DNA of 64,000 bases, taken from assembly GCF_019649055.1 (NCBI RefSeq), contig NW_026570239.1:1423529-1487528 (forward strand), given 5' to 3'. Each line of letters starts with the position of its first letter. The stretch's first letter is position 1. Below, one piece after another: positions 19,970-31,989 of the stretch. This DNA comes from Paramacrobiotus metropolitanus (taxonomy: Eukaryota > Tardigrada > Eutardigrada > Parachela > Macrobiotidae). A program made the position numbers and the translations under genes. Below the pieces are notes generated by a model. It was given only the letters and a program-made list of their open reading frames with translations, did no database searches and was not told the DNA's origin.

Positions 19970-21322
19970 TTATCCCACGTGTTGCTGTGTTACTCTCTGT
20001 AGTTTCCGGTCAGGCGAATGAACGGCGTGGCTGGCACTGTTCTCCATTCTGACGCGGGTGCTGCTGTCCGTGCTGCTGGGGTATGGTTGGTATTGTCCCT
20101 GCTGTTGGTTACTTTGGCCCGGCTGTGCGAGTTGCTCTTCAAGCTGGCGAATTTTGGCATTCAGCTGCGCAATGGTTACTTTATCCTCCCGTACGGTGGA
20201 CTGATGACCTCGCTCTTCCGGTGCATATCCACGAATGCCGGTTTTTGCAATAATATTGCCCAAATCAAGCTGCTGATACTCTCCAGCCCACATGTCTGCC
20301 ATTTCGACGAAGGCACACTGTATGTCTTTGTCATTATCGGTGCCCTTCACTGCTTTATACTCGTCGATTTCAACGATGTAATTACTGATTCGTGTACGCG
20401 TCTCTTCCGTTTAGGGTCCATCCCAGGCAATTTCACCTGGCCAAAACGGCATGCTTATCGGGAAATAGCGGTACGGATTGAATAACGCGGTTACTGCTCT
20501 ACCCTTTTGAAACCTTGACGGTGTGAATTGCTGATGTAGCGATACACAAAACCAGAACGGTGTTCATACCGCCAGGTCCCGTCATCTGCTGCATGCTTTA
20601 TCCATGACCCGTTGGCAAAACGATTGAAACGCCAGGACTGCTGGTAGAAATGGCAGAGAGACGTTGCCAGTGGCTCCGGGAAAGTTACGAATTTGTTACT
20701 GTTAGGTTGTTTACTGTGACGCTCCGAAAACGAGAACGTAGTTTTCAACTGCTCAACCTCGTACTCGATTACCAGTGCGTCGTAGTTATTCGGCAGGGTG
20801 CTGCGTTGATCCAAAAGGCGATCTATCGCGGTACCGATGTTGTTCATGTGGCCCTGCATGTCCTCAGTGGTGACGGCCCAGATGCAGCTAATGAACGGGT
20901 TGAACGGCAAGTCGTTAACAGGGAGTGCTGTCTGACGGGAAGTTGCGGTAACATAACGGATGCGCTCAGCGCGTTGCTGTGCCTGCTGGCGCTGGTTACT
21001 ATTCTCGTTCCCGTTCTTCGGAGTATTGTTACTCTGGTCGGTGCGCTGCCCGGGTTGCTGAGTGGTACTGTCGGAGGTGGCCGGTGTTGGTGCAGGTGCG
21101 TGTGTGCGGCCTGTTCTGGCGTGTTACTGGATGGAATGGCTCGTTGTTAAAGCTACCATCATCATATCCAGTTGTCTGGATGTCCATAGCGTCCGGCGGC
21201 ACGGTGTTGCTGGGTGTTGCTTGTGGTGTGTCTGCCGGTGCCGAGCTGCTTGGCGTAGTGTTACTGTCTGCGTTAGCGGGAGCCTCGTGGGTGTCCATTT
21301 CCATGACTGCAAATCCATACAT
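19970..21322 (-). pseudogene. decayed gag-like reading frame
   Basis: Three minus-strand frames in one series (21322-21029, 20910-20491, 20350-19970) appear to be one protein broken by frameshifts. The N-terminal part is Thr/Ser/Pro/Ala-rich, and the middle has a Trp-rich block (about 20560-20640). The C-terminal part has a short coiled coil (QLNAKIRQLEEQLAQ) followed by Gln/Tyr/Pro-rich sequence. Such composition is common in retroelement Gag proteins, but I recognise no domain. It could equally be a decayed host gene. Confidence 0.4.
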
Positions 21323-21382
21323 AATAATGTTACTATTTACCGTTTTGGGAATATATACTGATCAGTGCTGCAGTGTAATACA

Positions 21383-21723
21383 TGTACAAGCTTGTCCGGT
21401 AATTTCCTACGTAAAGGTACAGCTAGCGCGAAGTTTGCGCTTATAACGATGGCCACTTCACTACGTTTATAAATTTAACTCAATGCGCTCCGCAGGCAGA
21501 TTGTCGCTTACTGCACCGACCATTTTTTAGCCACCTTCCGCCAGGCAGTTACTATTATCCTCATACAATTATATGGCGTGCAACAAGCCACCAGCCAGCC
21601 AAATGCATGTTACGTGTTTAAGCAGTGTGGCGTGGCGCGCCGTAGTGTGAAGTTTGGCGTAACACGCAAATTTATGTAATTCGCTGTACAGATTCGTCAG
21701 AAATTACCGGACAAGCTTGTACA
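21383..21723 (+). mobile_element. TA-flanked MITE family 1, full-length copy
   Basis: Inverted ends TGTACAAGCTTGTCCGGTAA and its complement (through 21723); the TAs within the ends fit a TA target duplication, giving CAAGCTTGTCCGG as the true terminus. Interior shared with 8515, 15549 and 34134. An isolated piece of the same terminus (GAAATTACCGGACAAG) is at 22035. Confidence 0.8.
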
Positions 21724-23509
21724 GTACACTGTGTTAATATATAGTGCCGAGATAGGCTGCTGTACACTTTTTTTACATATTGCACAGTGCATTATTTTTA
21801 TATTCTGCACTGCTTTTACTGTGACAGTGTTATTCCTGCGGTGTTCTACACTGTATATACTTTAGCAGCATTATCTCGCTGTGATACTGTACGCACTCTC
21901 ACATTGTCATTCTTTATGTATTGTACACTGTAGCTGCTGTAGCAGTGTTGTTTTTTTTTTGACTTTACACTGAATAATTAGGAGTTCGAGTAACTCATGA
22001 ATTGGTACATGTATTTGTCCTTGTGCTGATGCGATAGAAATTACCGGACAAGTCTGCACGCTTGCCATTAATGAATCGGTGTGTGCGGGTTTTGAAGTAT
22101 TTTTGGCCTTTTGGCCAATTTATTATGTATGTTATTTCTGGCGGAACATCCGTAGTGGAAACTCGTGTCGCATAGTTCACAATGCGTCGTCTGCGCGAGA
22201 ATTTGAGTTTTAATTTGGATGTTCTGTAACGGATGTGTGCACGATGGAGCCAGTTGCGACCATTCCTTAGGGAGGCTAAATTCCATGCCGTCTCCGCAAC
22301 GCTTGTCCGCAAGTTAGGAACGAAACGGGGACCATATGGTGACGCTGGACGGCGGCGCTCGATAACCACTGGTTATTGGATAGGCAGACTTGGCAGTGTT
22401 ACCGTTATGGCTCCTGCGTTATGCTTAGCCTGTGGCTCGCTACAATCTTTAACTTTTACACGTGAGTTTGTCAAGCTTTTTTCATTCATTTCTGTTTTAA
22501 TTTTTTTATCCAGTGTCATGTATTGTTACCGCGAATAAATGTTTCTCGTTAATGATGTATGGAGGAGCATTAAGGCTACATCTCAGAAATTCGATGTGCA
22601 TTCCTGATTCCTCAGCAAAATTGTAGTATTCATCGTAAACTTGCCACCAGCATTTCCATACACGTGATACGTACAGTATTGCGCACAATGTCGAGGAAAT
22701 TTTTGGAAAACGTAGCACACGTTTTTTTTGTAAACTTTACTTAATGTCTGTGTTGGAAATTAGTGACATTTGAAATGCACACTTAGAGCACTTTTCCACA
22801 TATTTCTAGACGCGTTTCTTGGGTGCTGAAATACTGGACGTTGCCAGCGATAAATCCGGGATGTTTTACCCTACGTGTAGCGTATACTTACGTATGCGTA
22901 CGATGGTAATGTGATGTGGACGTACTTGTATGAATGTCTCGTAAATGTTGTGATGTTAATATTAGGCCCGTAGCAATTGGACAGTAAAACCATCACCGGG
23001 AAAAACATTTCCTGATAAATGCAGAGGAAAAATTAAATGTCCTTCAAATACTTCAAATACTTCAAATGTCCGGCAGAAAACTGTGTTTGGATAATTTAGC
23101 CACGTATTCTGTTTGTCGGTAAGCATGCTGTCGGTCAGCAAATGTTGTCAGCAAGTTGTCGATACAAAAAACATATGTCAGCAAACTGTCGACAAGTAAC
23201 AAGCATACTACGGTATAAAGGTAGACGTTAATAACAACTGTTAATGTGGAACGGACATAAAAAATTAATATTGTGCAACATGTACTTCGTACTTTTATTT
23301 GAGCCTTATGTTCGATACTTGAGTGATGAGAATCGCATAAATATGCAGTTTTGCCAAATATTACCATCAACGATTATTTCAGATTTTTGGGAACAACTGC
23401 CAGAACATAAACAAAACCTCAAAATTTAATCGACTTGGACACAAATGATCGTTCTCACGACATAACGCTTCATCGCGTAACAGTCTGCCGCAGAAAACTT
23501 TCCAATTCG
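21724..23509. other. intergenic, no recognisable gene
   Basis: The 124-codon minus-strand frame at 21995-22369 has no recognisable features. The region has isolated MITE terminus fragments and A/T-rich DNA. Confidence 0.4.
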
Positions 23510-23760
23510 CAGCGGCATTTTCAAAGTCATAATGTCGCACTGCGACTAGAATCCATAAAACTCCGATTTTTGTTACAGCCGGTACGAATATTTTCAGGAA
23601 TTCAAGAATGCCTTATGCCATCAGTGGAGGACCGCTCATATGTATCTCTAGTTTGAATCCACATAAGTGGTCTTCCGCTGTCGGCTGTGAGAGGTCCGGT
23701 GTTATCTGGGACTGCTGGCGCACCGCAACGGACAAATAAGAACCACACTTGTGCTAATGA
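23510..23760 (+). repeat. dispersed repeat, copy 1 (copy 2 at 26683-26910)
   Basis: Shares runs such as GGTCTTCCGCTGTCGGCTGT and TTTCAAAGTCA-AATGTCGCA with 26683-26910 in the same orientation. Not coding in a consistent frame. Confidence 0.65.
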
Positions 23761-23999
23761 TAATACAGTGAAAGCGAGTATAGCTTCACCAACCGGTATT
23801 TATACGCATGTTATGTTGGTTTTAACACTGCAAACTGTCGTTGCACTGTGCACACAAAAGTATTTACAGCTTACAGGTAATCTTGTGCCCGTAACTGATA
23901 ATACTGCAAATAAATTTATCATTTTCTCAAAGAGCTAACTATTTTAACAGTGAATCAGCGACTCTCAAACTCACCATACGCTTTAACAACAACAGGTCA

Positions 24000-26010
24000 A
24001 CCTGGTCAGTCACCCATCAACATGAACAAATCTGTAGACGTCTGACATCCAAGATGTGCATGACCAGTGTACTGTGTATCACAACATGTAACCGGTTAAA
24101 TCAGTTGTTGATTCAGGAATTTAATATATGTATAAATTAGAAAACAGCGGGCAATATGAGCACATCCTGGGCGCTTAAATCGCCGGCATTTAGTTTGTTG
24201 TCGGTCCTAAAGTCAGAAGAATTCTTTCTTAAAGAACTAGGCGTCCCAGATGCTGCAGTGAGAAAAAGTGTCAGCACAAAAAAAACAAGGATTATTGTTC
24301 AAAAACTGCTGTACAGTGCGTTGTGTATTGTATATATGAGACAAAATAAGCAATGTACAGCAATGAAAAATTTTATTTTTCATTAAAAAATTATAACTAA
24401 TTGTTGTTACACACAGACCCGCTTGTTTGCGCAAACGTTTCGAACCGGAGCATTGACGTTTTTTTCATATACTGCATTTATTGCACCTCGTCTCCAGAAC
24501 TTTACTTTGAAACGCAGTCTGCTTGTATTGCACGCTGCTCGTACATGGTTCTGATGAACACAAATTAATAACAACAGACTGAGAATTCCCAGCTCGTACC
24601 ACATATCTGTACGTTTAGATTTTGAATGCTGCAGAGGTAGTCGACAATTACTGCTGGAAAATGTAAGTACCAAATTCCGCCACATGGTGAAAGCAGTTGC
24701 TATCTGATTGTTCCTTAGGTGCAACTATTTCAAAACCCAACGTGAGAACTTTACGGAAGCGACCCACTGGTGCTCAATAAATAACTGCTTATGGAATTTA
24801 GGTGGATGCCCTGAAAGGCGGAAATGTATTACACAGTCTCCAGTTGTTTGCTGAAAAATGCCGGTATTAGCAACACCAAAGCAGAGTCAATATCTGATAG
24901 TTTCACTTCCGGTGAGAAGGACAACTGTTCCGCATCTAGAATCAATAAGCCACAGTTTTACGGAAATTGTCTGGAAATGTGTACCTCTGTATTGTGTTTG
25001 CATACACCGTACTGGCACCGCTATACTATAAAGTGTAAGTTGAGCAGAATTAGAGTGAAGGGTCCGTATAATCGTACATACAACAGCATCGAATTATGTA
25101 CACAGTGAAGTATTGCTTCGTAATTACACTGTACTAGGGAAGTGCACCGCTTTAGGCAAATCTTTTTTCATTTAACGCAGTTCGCTACTCGTACAAAATT
25201 TAAATCTAGCAAATTTCAGTGGGTAGAAACCGCTTTTTTAAGTAAAAAACGGTAAAAGCGAAATTGTGACTGCCGTTCCCCCAAAACGCACTGAACTACC
25301 CTGAGTGGTGGCAACGAATTCAATAACGAAAATGAAATTCTGCATTCGGAATCCTTTCTAGGTAAATTAACAGCACTGATTCCGCCTGCGATGTCAAAAA
25401 AAATTTTGGACAGTCTACCAGGGCGGTGCTTTTTGGTCGGTTACCTGCCAGGCTGACAGCCCTTATAAAGAAATCAAGCCTGCTGAAGGCGAGTACGATG
25501 TTTGCAATGTTATATAATCATTGTGACCATAATTTCTCCTTTTAACTCGCGTGGTGTTTAGCTTTATCTTAACAAATAGCGAGTTATCAGTAATGGTTGC
25601 AAGTTTAAATATTCAGGCAGGAATGGTGCTACGTGAAATACATACTTACTGCAGCGAAGTTTATTCCTCTCTGTTTATTAAATAAGCAGGTTTTGCTCAT
25701 GGCTATTACGACCATCGAGTTCAAACAGTGCAATATTTGAACTAGATAGGCTATTCCTGTTGTAACGTACTCCAAAAGAATTTTATTCAAATATCTCAAA
25801 GCGTGCATCGTAATGGTCAAAATTTCGCCGTAGCTATGTTGTTCAAACAGAAGGGTCTTATACAAATAAACTTAAAGCATGCATCGGAAGTTAGTGAACC
25901 ACTCAAACTATCAAAATATTATCAACATGTACCTTTTTTTATACAAGTATACAAGTTCTTTCACCGTTTTTATCGAAAACCTGCAAGCTCATCGCGACAA
26001 CTAAAGCAAG
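24000..26010 (+). repeat. segmental duplication, copy 1 (copy 2 at about 31990-33556)
   Basis: Collinear matches run over the whole stretch: GAGCACATCC-GGGCGCTT near 24160/32150, ACACAGACCCGCTTGTTTGC near 24413/32412, AAAAATGCCGGT-TTAGCAAC near 24855/32860, TCAAGCCTGCTGAA near 25483/33104 and TTTCACCGTTTTTATCGAA near 25964/33505. Neither copy has an intact gene. Divergence by eye is considerable, with many indels. Confidence 0.75.
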
Positions 26011-27039
26011 AAATTTTTGGCAAAATTACAGAGCAAACTACAGCAAAACAAACTACTACGAAGAAAGAGCAAACTACAGTTGTGGTACAAGTTGTGGCAC
26101 TCGTTACAGTTTTGGTATTGGCCACTTATACTGTAGACATCGTTCGTTCTAGAAAAGGAACAGCTGTAACACGACACCTGCAAGTTATTGCAGCCGCATA
26201 ATTATGGAAATGTCCCAATGCCGCCTTTTTTTGCTACCAACACTGATGTGGATTTTGTGCAAGCAAGCGTCATGACAAAATGCTGATGTGTGATGCAACT
26301 GCAAATACTTGACGTTGATCGAGACGTTCAGCTTATCCACCATACAGAAATGAAGAAAGAGCATAACATTCCAGTGCCCCCACAATACCGAGATTTTGCA
26401 GTTGTTCTCTATCGGCCGGCATACAGATTGGGATTCCAAACAGTTGACAGATTGACGCAGTTTCCTTTCTAAATCCGCCAAGAAATGGAATATCTGGAAT
26501 ATCTACAAGTCACGATGTATAATATTTTTTGATGCATCAAAACATATTATGTACAGAATTAGCAGGCAAGCCAGCAAATAAGCAGGCAGGAAAGTGCTAA
26601 TTAACTCTAAAGAAACGGTAGAAGCTGCAGACTTCGGGATGGCAGAAGATCGGTCGGAATACATAATGGAAAATTTTCGATGGGCAGCATTTCAAAGTCA
26701 CAATGTCGCATATCGACAAATTCTCCGATTTTCGTTACCGCCGGTAGGAATATTTCCAAGAATTAAGAATTCGCTTTGTGTCGCCAGCGGAGGACCATTG
26801 ATGTGCATTTCAGATCGAATTCACATAAGCGGTCTTCCGCTGTCGGCTGTGAAAGGTCTGGCGTTTTCTGGGACTCATGGCGCATCCGAGCGGATCAATT
26901 ATCAAAGAATGTCTCTCTGTAGTGCGTAGGCATTCCAAAAACTAGATAAGCCGACAATGCTACAGTTTTATACATCCCAACGAGCACACTGCAATCTGGT
27001 CCACCGTGGTCAAGACAATGAAGGCAGCTGTTCAGCTAC
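26011..27039. other. gene-poor stretch with one dispersed repeat
   Basis: Holds the second copy of the 23510-23760 repeat (26683-26910). No gene recognised. Confidence 0.4.
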
Positions 27040-27185
27040 CCGCGATAACGATCCACCAGAGGGATTTTTAACCATTGGATCGTAACGGCAGGACATTGCT
27101 GACCAATAACTTGTTTACATGGTACATCACTGGTACTTCAGCCACCAGTCAGTTAATGCAATACATCGTGGGACCGCAAATAGTG
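27040..27185 (+). repeat. dispersed repeat (second copy at 39780-39925)
   Basis: Shares CCCGCGATAACGATCCA, GGATTTTTAACCA-TGGAT and GTGGGACCGCAAAT with 39780-39925 in the same orientation. Confidence 0.65.
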
Positions 27186-27661
27186 TCACAAATTTGGCAT
27201 TACTGTGCGTGGAGAAATGAGAACCACATTAGTGCTACTGATAATGCATTGAAAGATAATATGTTCAGCTGCTTGCATTTATATAGTAGGTTTGCGCGCT
27301 GCAAACTGCCCCCACACACGAACATCAATATGCTGATAACGTTGCATAAAAATTTTTCAGTTTTTAGCCACATATTGCCGTTTAAAGAGATAACCATTCT
27401 AACAGAAAACTAGTGGTGTTCCCATTTGATGGCTATCATAGGCCGTAGATATCGGAAGTAAACCATTATGGATTTCACAAAGTTGACAACTGATGTTAGG
27501 CAGCTTAACCTTTGATCGTCTGCTGCAAGTGGTAGCTGCACGGACTTATTTATTATATTCGTCGGCTCACCGATAAATGCTTACAAACTACAAAACTGAG
27601 CCGGGTCGTATTTTCTTAAGCCAAATATTAGTTGCATTAGTTTATATCGTTGCATAAGAAA

Positions 27662-28720
27662 TTACATTTACCTCGATGCCCTACTGAAACTGCGGCTACC
27701 AAACGTGCTCTTAGAAAGCTTTGTTGACGACACCATCTGCTATGCTGTTGCTAACACGAAAGCGGACGAACCAAATGATCTAACTGAATCACTACCGGCA
27801 GTCTGTGAGTGGCTCAATTCCAACCGATTGTTCGTCAACGAGAAAAAATCGAATTTGTTATTAATAAGCTCAGCGCATAACCGCGAAACCAACGTAAGTG
27901 TATCGCTGAACGGTCATAAATTACTTCCAGAAAAGTCTGTGAAACATCTTGGAGTGATACTAGATGAACATCTCAGTTGGGCTGATCATGTTAAAAAGGT
28001 CCAAAAGAATGTTCGGTACGGTATATCACTGTTAAATCGTGTTAAAATCGGCCTGCCAACGTCCCAACGCATTTCGCTTTTCTATGCTTTTGTTCAGTCT
28101 CATCTGGACTATTGCTGTACAGTGTGGAGCGGGGCATCTGTGCGCTTGCGGGAAAAATCGCCGCAATGCATCGTAACGGTCTCCGAGCGGCTGCAAACTA
28201 CGCAAAGATATCCACGGAATCTTTCATGAACCTACATGGAATCTTACCGCTCTTCACGAGATGGAAACAAAAGGAACCGATATGGTTGTACAAGATCAAA
28301 CATCCGGAAAAATTCGATGTGCCGCAGTACATCTCTTAGATGGTGGAATGGTGGAATTTGATGACCGTGTCCAACCGTACAACCTTCGGAATAGTAATCG
28401 CACCCTGATCAAGGCGGAAGCGAAGAATAAAGCTGGCGAGACGACCTTTGCTTGGAAACTTAATAAATTGAGGACATTTTTTGTTGATTCTAATTTGTGT
28501 GATTTGTTCGATATTTGTACTATTGGTGCTTTTAAGCAAGCTTTGAACCGTGCCAATTTTGTTTAAGGAGTCTTTTCTGTCTATCTGCACTTGTACATTT
28601 CGATTTCACTATTCGGCCAGGTTTGAAATCCCAGCTAGATTGTCACCCTAGCCGGAAATGGGCTACCTGCTCCACGATGAATAATAATAATAATAATAAA
28701 GCGGTAATATCTGTAACTAA
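27662..28720 (+). pseudogene. 5'-truncated, frameshifted non-LTR retrotransposon (RT 3' half)
   Basis: The first frame (to 28229) has FVDDT, the reverse transcriptase active-site box, then CEWLNSNRLFVNEKKS and HLGVILDEHLSW, which are standard in jockey/I-like non-LTR RTs, and HLDYC-x-VW. Coding then continues in a second frame (about 28140-28339, MHRNGLRAAANYAK) and a third (to 28566), so there are at least two frameshifts. A 3' UTR follows and ends in (TAA)n at 28680-28700, a tail style known from I-type elements. The N-terminal endonuclease and ORF1 are absent, as expected of a 5' truncation. Confidence 0.85.
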
Positions 28721-28919
28721 TTACAATGCATGAATGTTTATCAGCTTTGGCTTTGAAGCAGGTGCAACAGTAGACAGTTCACAATCGTTCTACGCGTAAT
28801 TATGATAAATGGAATCAGCAAAACTGGATGTGGAATAAAAACCATAAACACAGAAAATGTTTACAAAAAATTATAATATGCTGAACGCTGAAATTATAAT
28901 GGGAAATTCGCAGCGGCTG

Positions 28920-29330
28920 CCAATCAGTTATAAGCCAATCAGTATAAGTAAAGCTGATAAAAGATGAACTCGGATATCACAAACACAAAAAAATCGTGAA
29001 AGTACAAACAAGAACAAATAAAAATTAACTAAGTAACGAAAGCAGATTTAAAGAAGAATATTTTCAGAAGAATTGATTATACTGGCCAGCTAGTGACAAG
29101 AAATGAGTCCAGGCCAGTTTTGCGATGACTCAACGGTAATGTGCAAGCCCGTCCGCAAAGGTCGGTAAAGATGTAGTATACAACCCGGTTTCTGGGACAT
29201 TAATTTCACTGGCAGAAATACAAGTAAAACTTTTTTTCAGTATGCTATACATGTACAAATATGTTGTACGTATACATGTACAGATGTACGTACTCGTATA
29301 TTGTTCATGCTCCTGGTAACTGTTCCTTAT
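28920..29330 (+). repeat. duplicated segment shared with 46200-46585 (serpin upstream flank)
   Basis: Collinear with 46200-46585: GAGTCCAGGCC-GTTTTGCG, ATGACTCAACGGTA, AAAGATGTAGTATAC and CTTTTTTTCAGTATGCTATA occur in both in order. It lies just upstream of a serpin relic here and upstream of the serpin gene there. Confidence 0.75.
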
Positions 29331-29483
29331 TCATTGAGCAGGATATAAATTGATAACACAGGGAAACCTCTCTATAAAATACAGGCACGGTTCCATCCAT
29401 TTTGTATTTTATCTCGGGGCGTGTATTATGCAGGGCCACTGCCCCCAGGGGCAGTGGGATATATTGGGGGCGTGGGGGGGCGA

Positions 29484-29549
29484 GATCATCCCTTCAAAGA
29501 GCACCGCACTTTCAAGATGGAGTTTGTCACGGCCGATAATCGCCGCGTA
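29484..29549 (+). pseudogene. 66-bp serpin exon relic
   Basis: About 62 bases match the strand-3A region of the serpin exon at 54725-54790 (PFKEHRTFKMEFVTADNRR here, PFKEDRTFRMEFVTADNRR there) with a handful of substitutions. The match ends exactly at CGCCGCGTA; here the sequence continues GTAAGT, a splice-donor look-alike. No other serpin parts are present nearby. Confidence 0.75.
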
Positions 29550-30537
29550 AGTTTCTTTGTTTAGCTGTTGATGAGCGGGGAGTCGGCAGTGCACTTCCCG
29601 TTAAACCTAACCAGTCGATCCTGGAAACCATGGAACTCTGCCCAGTTTGGCATGCAGAGTTCGTTGCCAATCGGCCATTTATCTTCCTGGTTTATAAATT
29701 CTTCTGCAGCCATATTGCCTACATGGGACATGTTGCGGACCCGACTGCCAATTAGTGTACGACAGTTACAACAACATGTTTCGTTTCTCTGTGTGCGAAA
29801 TGACATAAAAGTATACATCTGAATAACTGAGCCTGGTGGCCTCCCGTTAACCCATGTCCGACAGTCTCAATCATACCCTGACCTCACTTCCTTTTACAAT
29901 GATGCACCGACAGTCACTAGAAGTCACTTCGACAGAAGGACATAGTGACATGTTGTTTAAAGAATTAAATTTCTTGTCGCCACAGAGAACAAACCCTGTG
30001 CTCACCGTTCGCGGCATATTGCTTGTATTCCCTGACGCTGCTTTACAATGATATGCACCGTTCGTATAAATTATTGTTCTTGATTATGTAGAACAAACGC
30101 ATTGATAACGCAGATCCGTCGTAAGCGTAAGTTATTCTGTGTACTCTAAGAGATACTGCAGCCAGAAGCCAGAACACCAAAGTCGTATATTTTACTGCAA
30201 TTAGAGACTCAAACGAGCAAACTTGCATATTTTATTAAATAATAATAGTTTTATATTTATTCACCGATGATCATCGGTCACGAATTCGACGGATTCGGCA
30301 GCCCGAACCACTAACAAAAAGCATTTTGTTTCGTGTTGTCCATCCATTAACAGAGAAATTTACTGCTGTATAGCGACAAAACCTTAAACTTTGGCCAGTC
30401 GGGTTATTCTCAGTTATTACCTGTGCGAGTTGTAAGCGTAGGCACGAAAGCTCTAAAACGCCTTGTATAGCATCAGGCAAATTAAACTATGAAACCATAG
30501 CTAAAAACAAAACTAAGATAGAAGCAGTAGTTATTGC
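29550..30537. other. intergenic between the serpin relic and paralog A
   Basis: No gene recognised. Presumably includes the 3' UTR of the minus-strand gene ending at 30538. Confidence 0.4.
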
Positions 30538-31792
30538 CTAATTTGTGTCAGGAAAGTGGACTTCTGTCGTAATTTCTTCGATTTCGTCGACGGTAATTAG
30601 GTTTGCTCCACTTAGCTCCACCACGTTCCATGTGTTGCCAAAACGATAAGGGACATGATATCTTGCCCACAGGTTCCTGCCACGATAGAGTTCGACAACA
30701 GAGTGAGAATTGGCCAGCTTCAGGCTAGGCCCCGCCCTGCGTTCATCCCAGTGGTACATACGGATACGGTACTTTCCGGGCAGCTGTTTCTTTATGACGA
30801 TACTACTGGCATGTAATCCAGCGTAGTCGTTCTGAATCAGATTATCAGCGCTCCGTCTTGCTCCGTTACATTCGACACGGGCGCGCCGTTGGCTATCTTG
30901 CAGGGGCCCTTCCACCACCAGCTCCATATAGACATTTCGAATACTATACTGAATTATCCGGATATCATCGTTCAACACGTCAGGCATAAGTGAATGAACG
31001 GCGGCAATGCCTGCTTCACGCATAACGAAGACCGGGAAAACTTTCCTTATATAGCCTATCTCGCTCACTGTTGCCGTGTAATATCCCGACGGTAGGCTTA
31101 CGCTCCAGTGACCGTCTTGATTCGTTGTGGTTGTCGCGAAAACAGACCCATAAATATTGTGTAGGCCTTGACGGACGTTAACAGTTACGGAACGGGCAGG
31201 TGTAACATCGGTGCAGCCGCCATGACTCATATATGCGAGAGTTCCGTTTGTTGTCCCATTTCCGGCCAATGTTTGGCTGATCCACAACAAAGGTCCCATG
31301 GTGATCTTGCTGCCCAGCCTGAGATCGCGGTGTACATCTCGTAGAACAATAGGTAAGAACCCAGGTGTCTCGAATCTGATGGTGCAGGAGCCTTCTACTG
31401 GTATAGAGAGTGTGAATTCTCCGTAAAAACCAGTTATTGCAGTTTGATTTTCAAGCAGAATATCGTTCGGGTCTCTCACAGTAGCATAGACCGTTGCATC
31501 TATGAGTAGTTCCCAAGTAGATGCATCCCTGGCGAACCAGACCGCTGTGATTTGGCGCTCTGCAAGTAATCATTTATTTATTACTCGCAGCCGGAAACCT
31601 AAACGCAAATGCGTAGGTTATATCGCCTACCAAATTCGGCAGCTTATACGGACTTACTGTCTACGAATGCTTCCCGCCAAGTCAAAATCTCTTACTAAGT
31701 AATATATATGCCCTACCTGATATTTGTGTACCTTTTGCACCGATCGCGACAAACGACAACACAAGCAAAGGCGTTAACATAAAGGCGAACAT
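30538..31792 (-). CDS. secreted protein with carboxypeptidase-regulatory-like beta repeats, paralog A
   Basis: Exon 1 is 31792-31732 and encodes a signal peptide (MFAFMLTPLLVLSFVAIG), with donor GGTACAC. Exon 2 is 31559-30538 (acceptor ACTTGCAG). The phase 1 junction gives a Glu codon and a 360-residue protein. After the signal the chain has two modules of the type DATVYAT...GEFTLSIPVEG...GFLPIVL and TVNVRQG...GHWSVSLPSGYYTATVS..GY. These resemble the carboxypeptidase-regulatory or transthyretin-like beta-sandwich pattern (G-x-W/F-x-x-LP-x-G-Y-x-x-x-V). The C-terminal third is less familiar (MELVVEGPLQDSQ, VECNGARRSADN, LWARYHVPYRFGNTWNVVEL). Four or more NxS/T sites. I do not recognise the family; an extracellular or matrix role is inference. 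Paralog B lies 3.4 kb upstream on the same strand. Confidence 0.75.
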
Positions 31793-31941
31793 TTTGCGGA
31801 ACACAGAATTATAAATGTTAGATTTTCAACCCTCGATTAAGTTAAGCTCGGTTTGTTGCGACTGCTTAGGTATTTCGCTGCTGTTTTTGCACTGGCTCGA
31901 CGTGTCTTTTTCAAGCTGCAAGGATTTATTTTGATGTTTAT

Positions 31942-31978
31942 CTTACTCTCAAACGCACCTGGTGCGTTTGAGAGTAAG
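31942..31978. repeat. perfect 37-bp palindrome
   Basis: Two 18-base arms (CTTACTCTCAAACGCACC and its exact complement) meet at a single T (31960). It lies 150 bp upstream of paralog A's start codon. A cruciform, a recent inverted duplication or a replication artefact are all possible. Confidence 0.85.
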
Positions 31979-31989
31979 GTCATTTGACA

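Noticed and set aside
20018-21446. Plus-strand frames of 155-166 codons rich in hydrophobic residues
   Set aside because: They oppose the minus-strand gag-like frame; their Leu/Val richness is the complement of Gln/Asn/Thr-rich codons.
29350-29594. Frames of about 60 codons on both strands near the serpin relic
   Set aside because: They are off-frame readings of the serpin fragment, whose true frame is only about 20 codons long.
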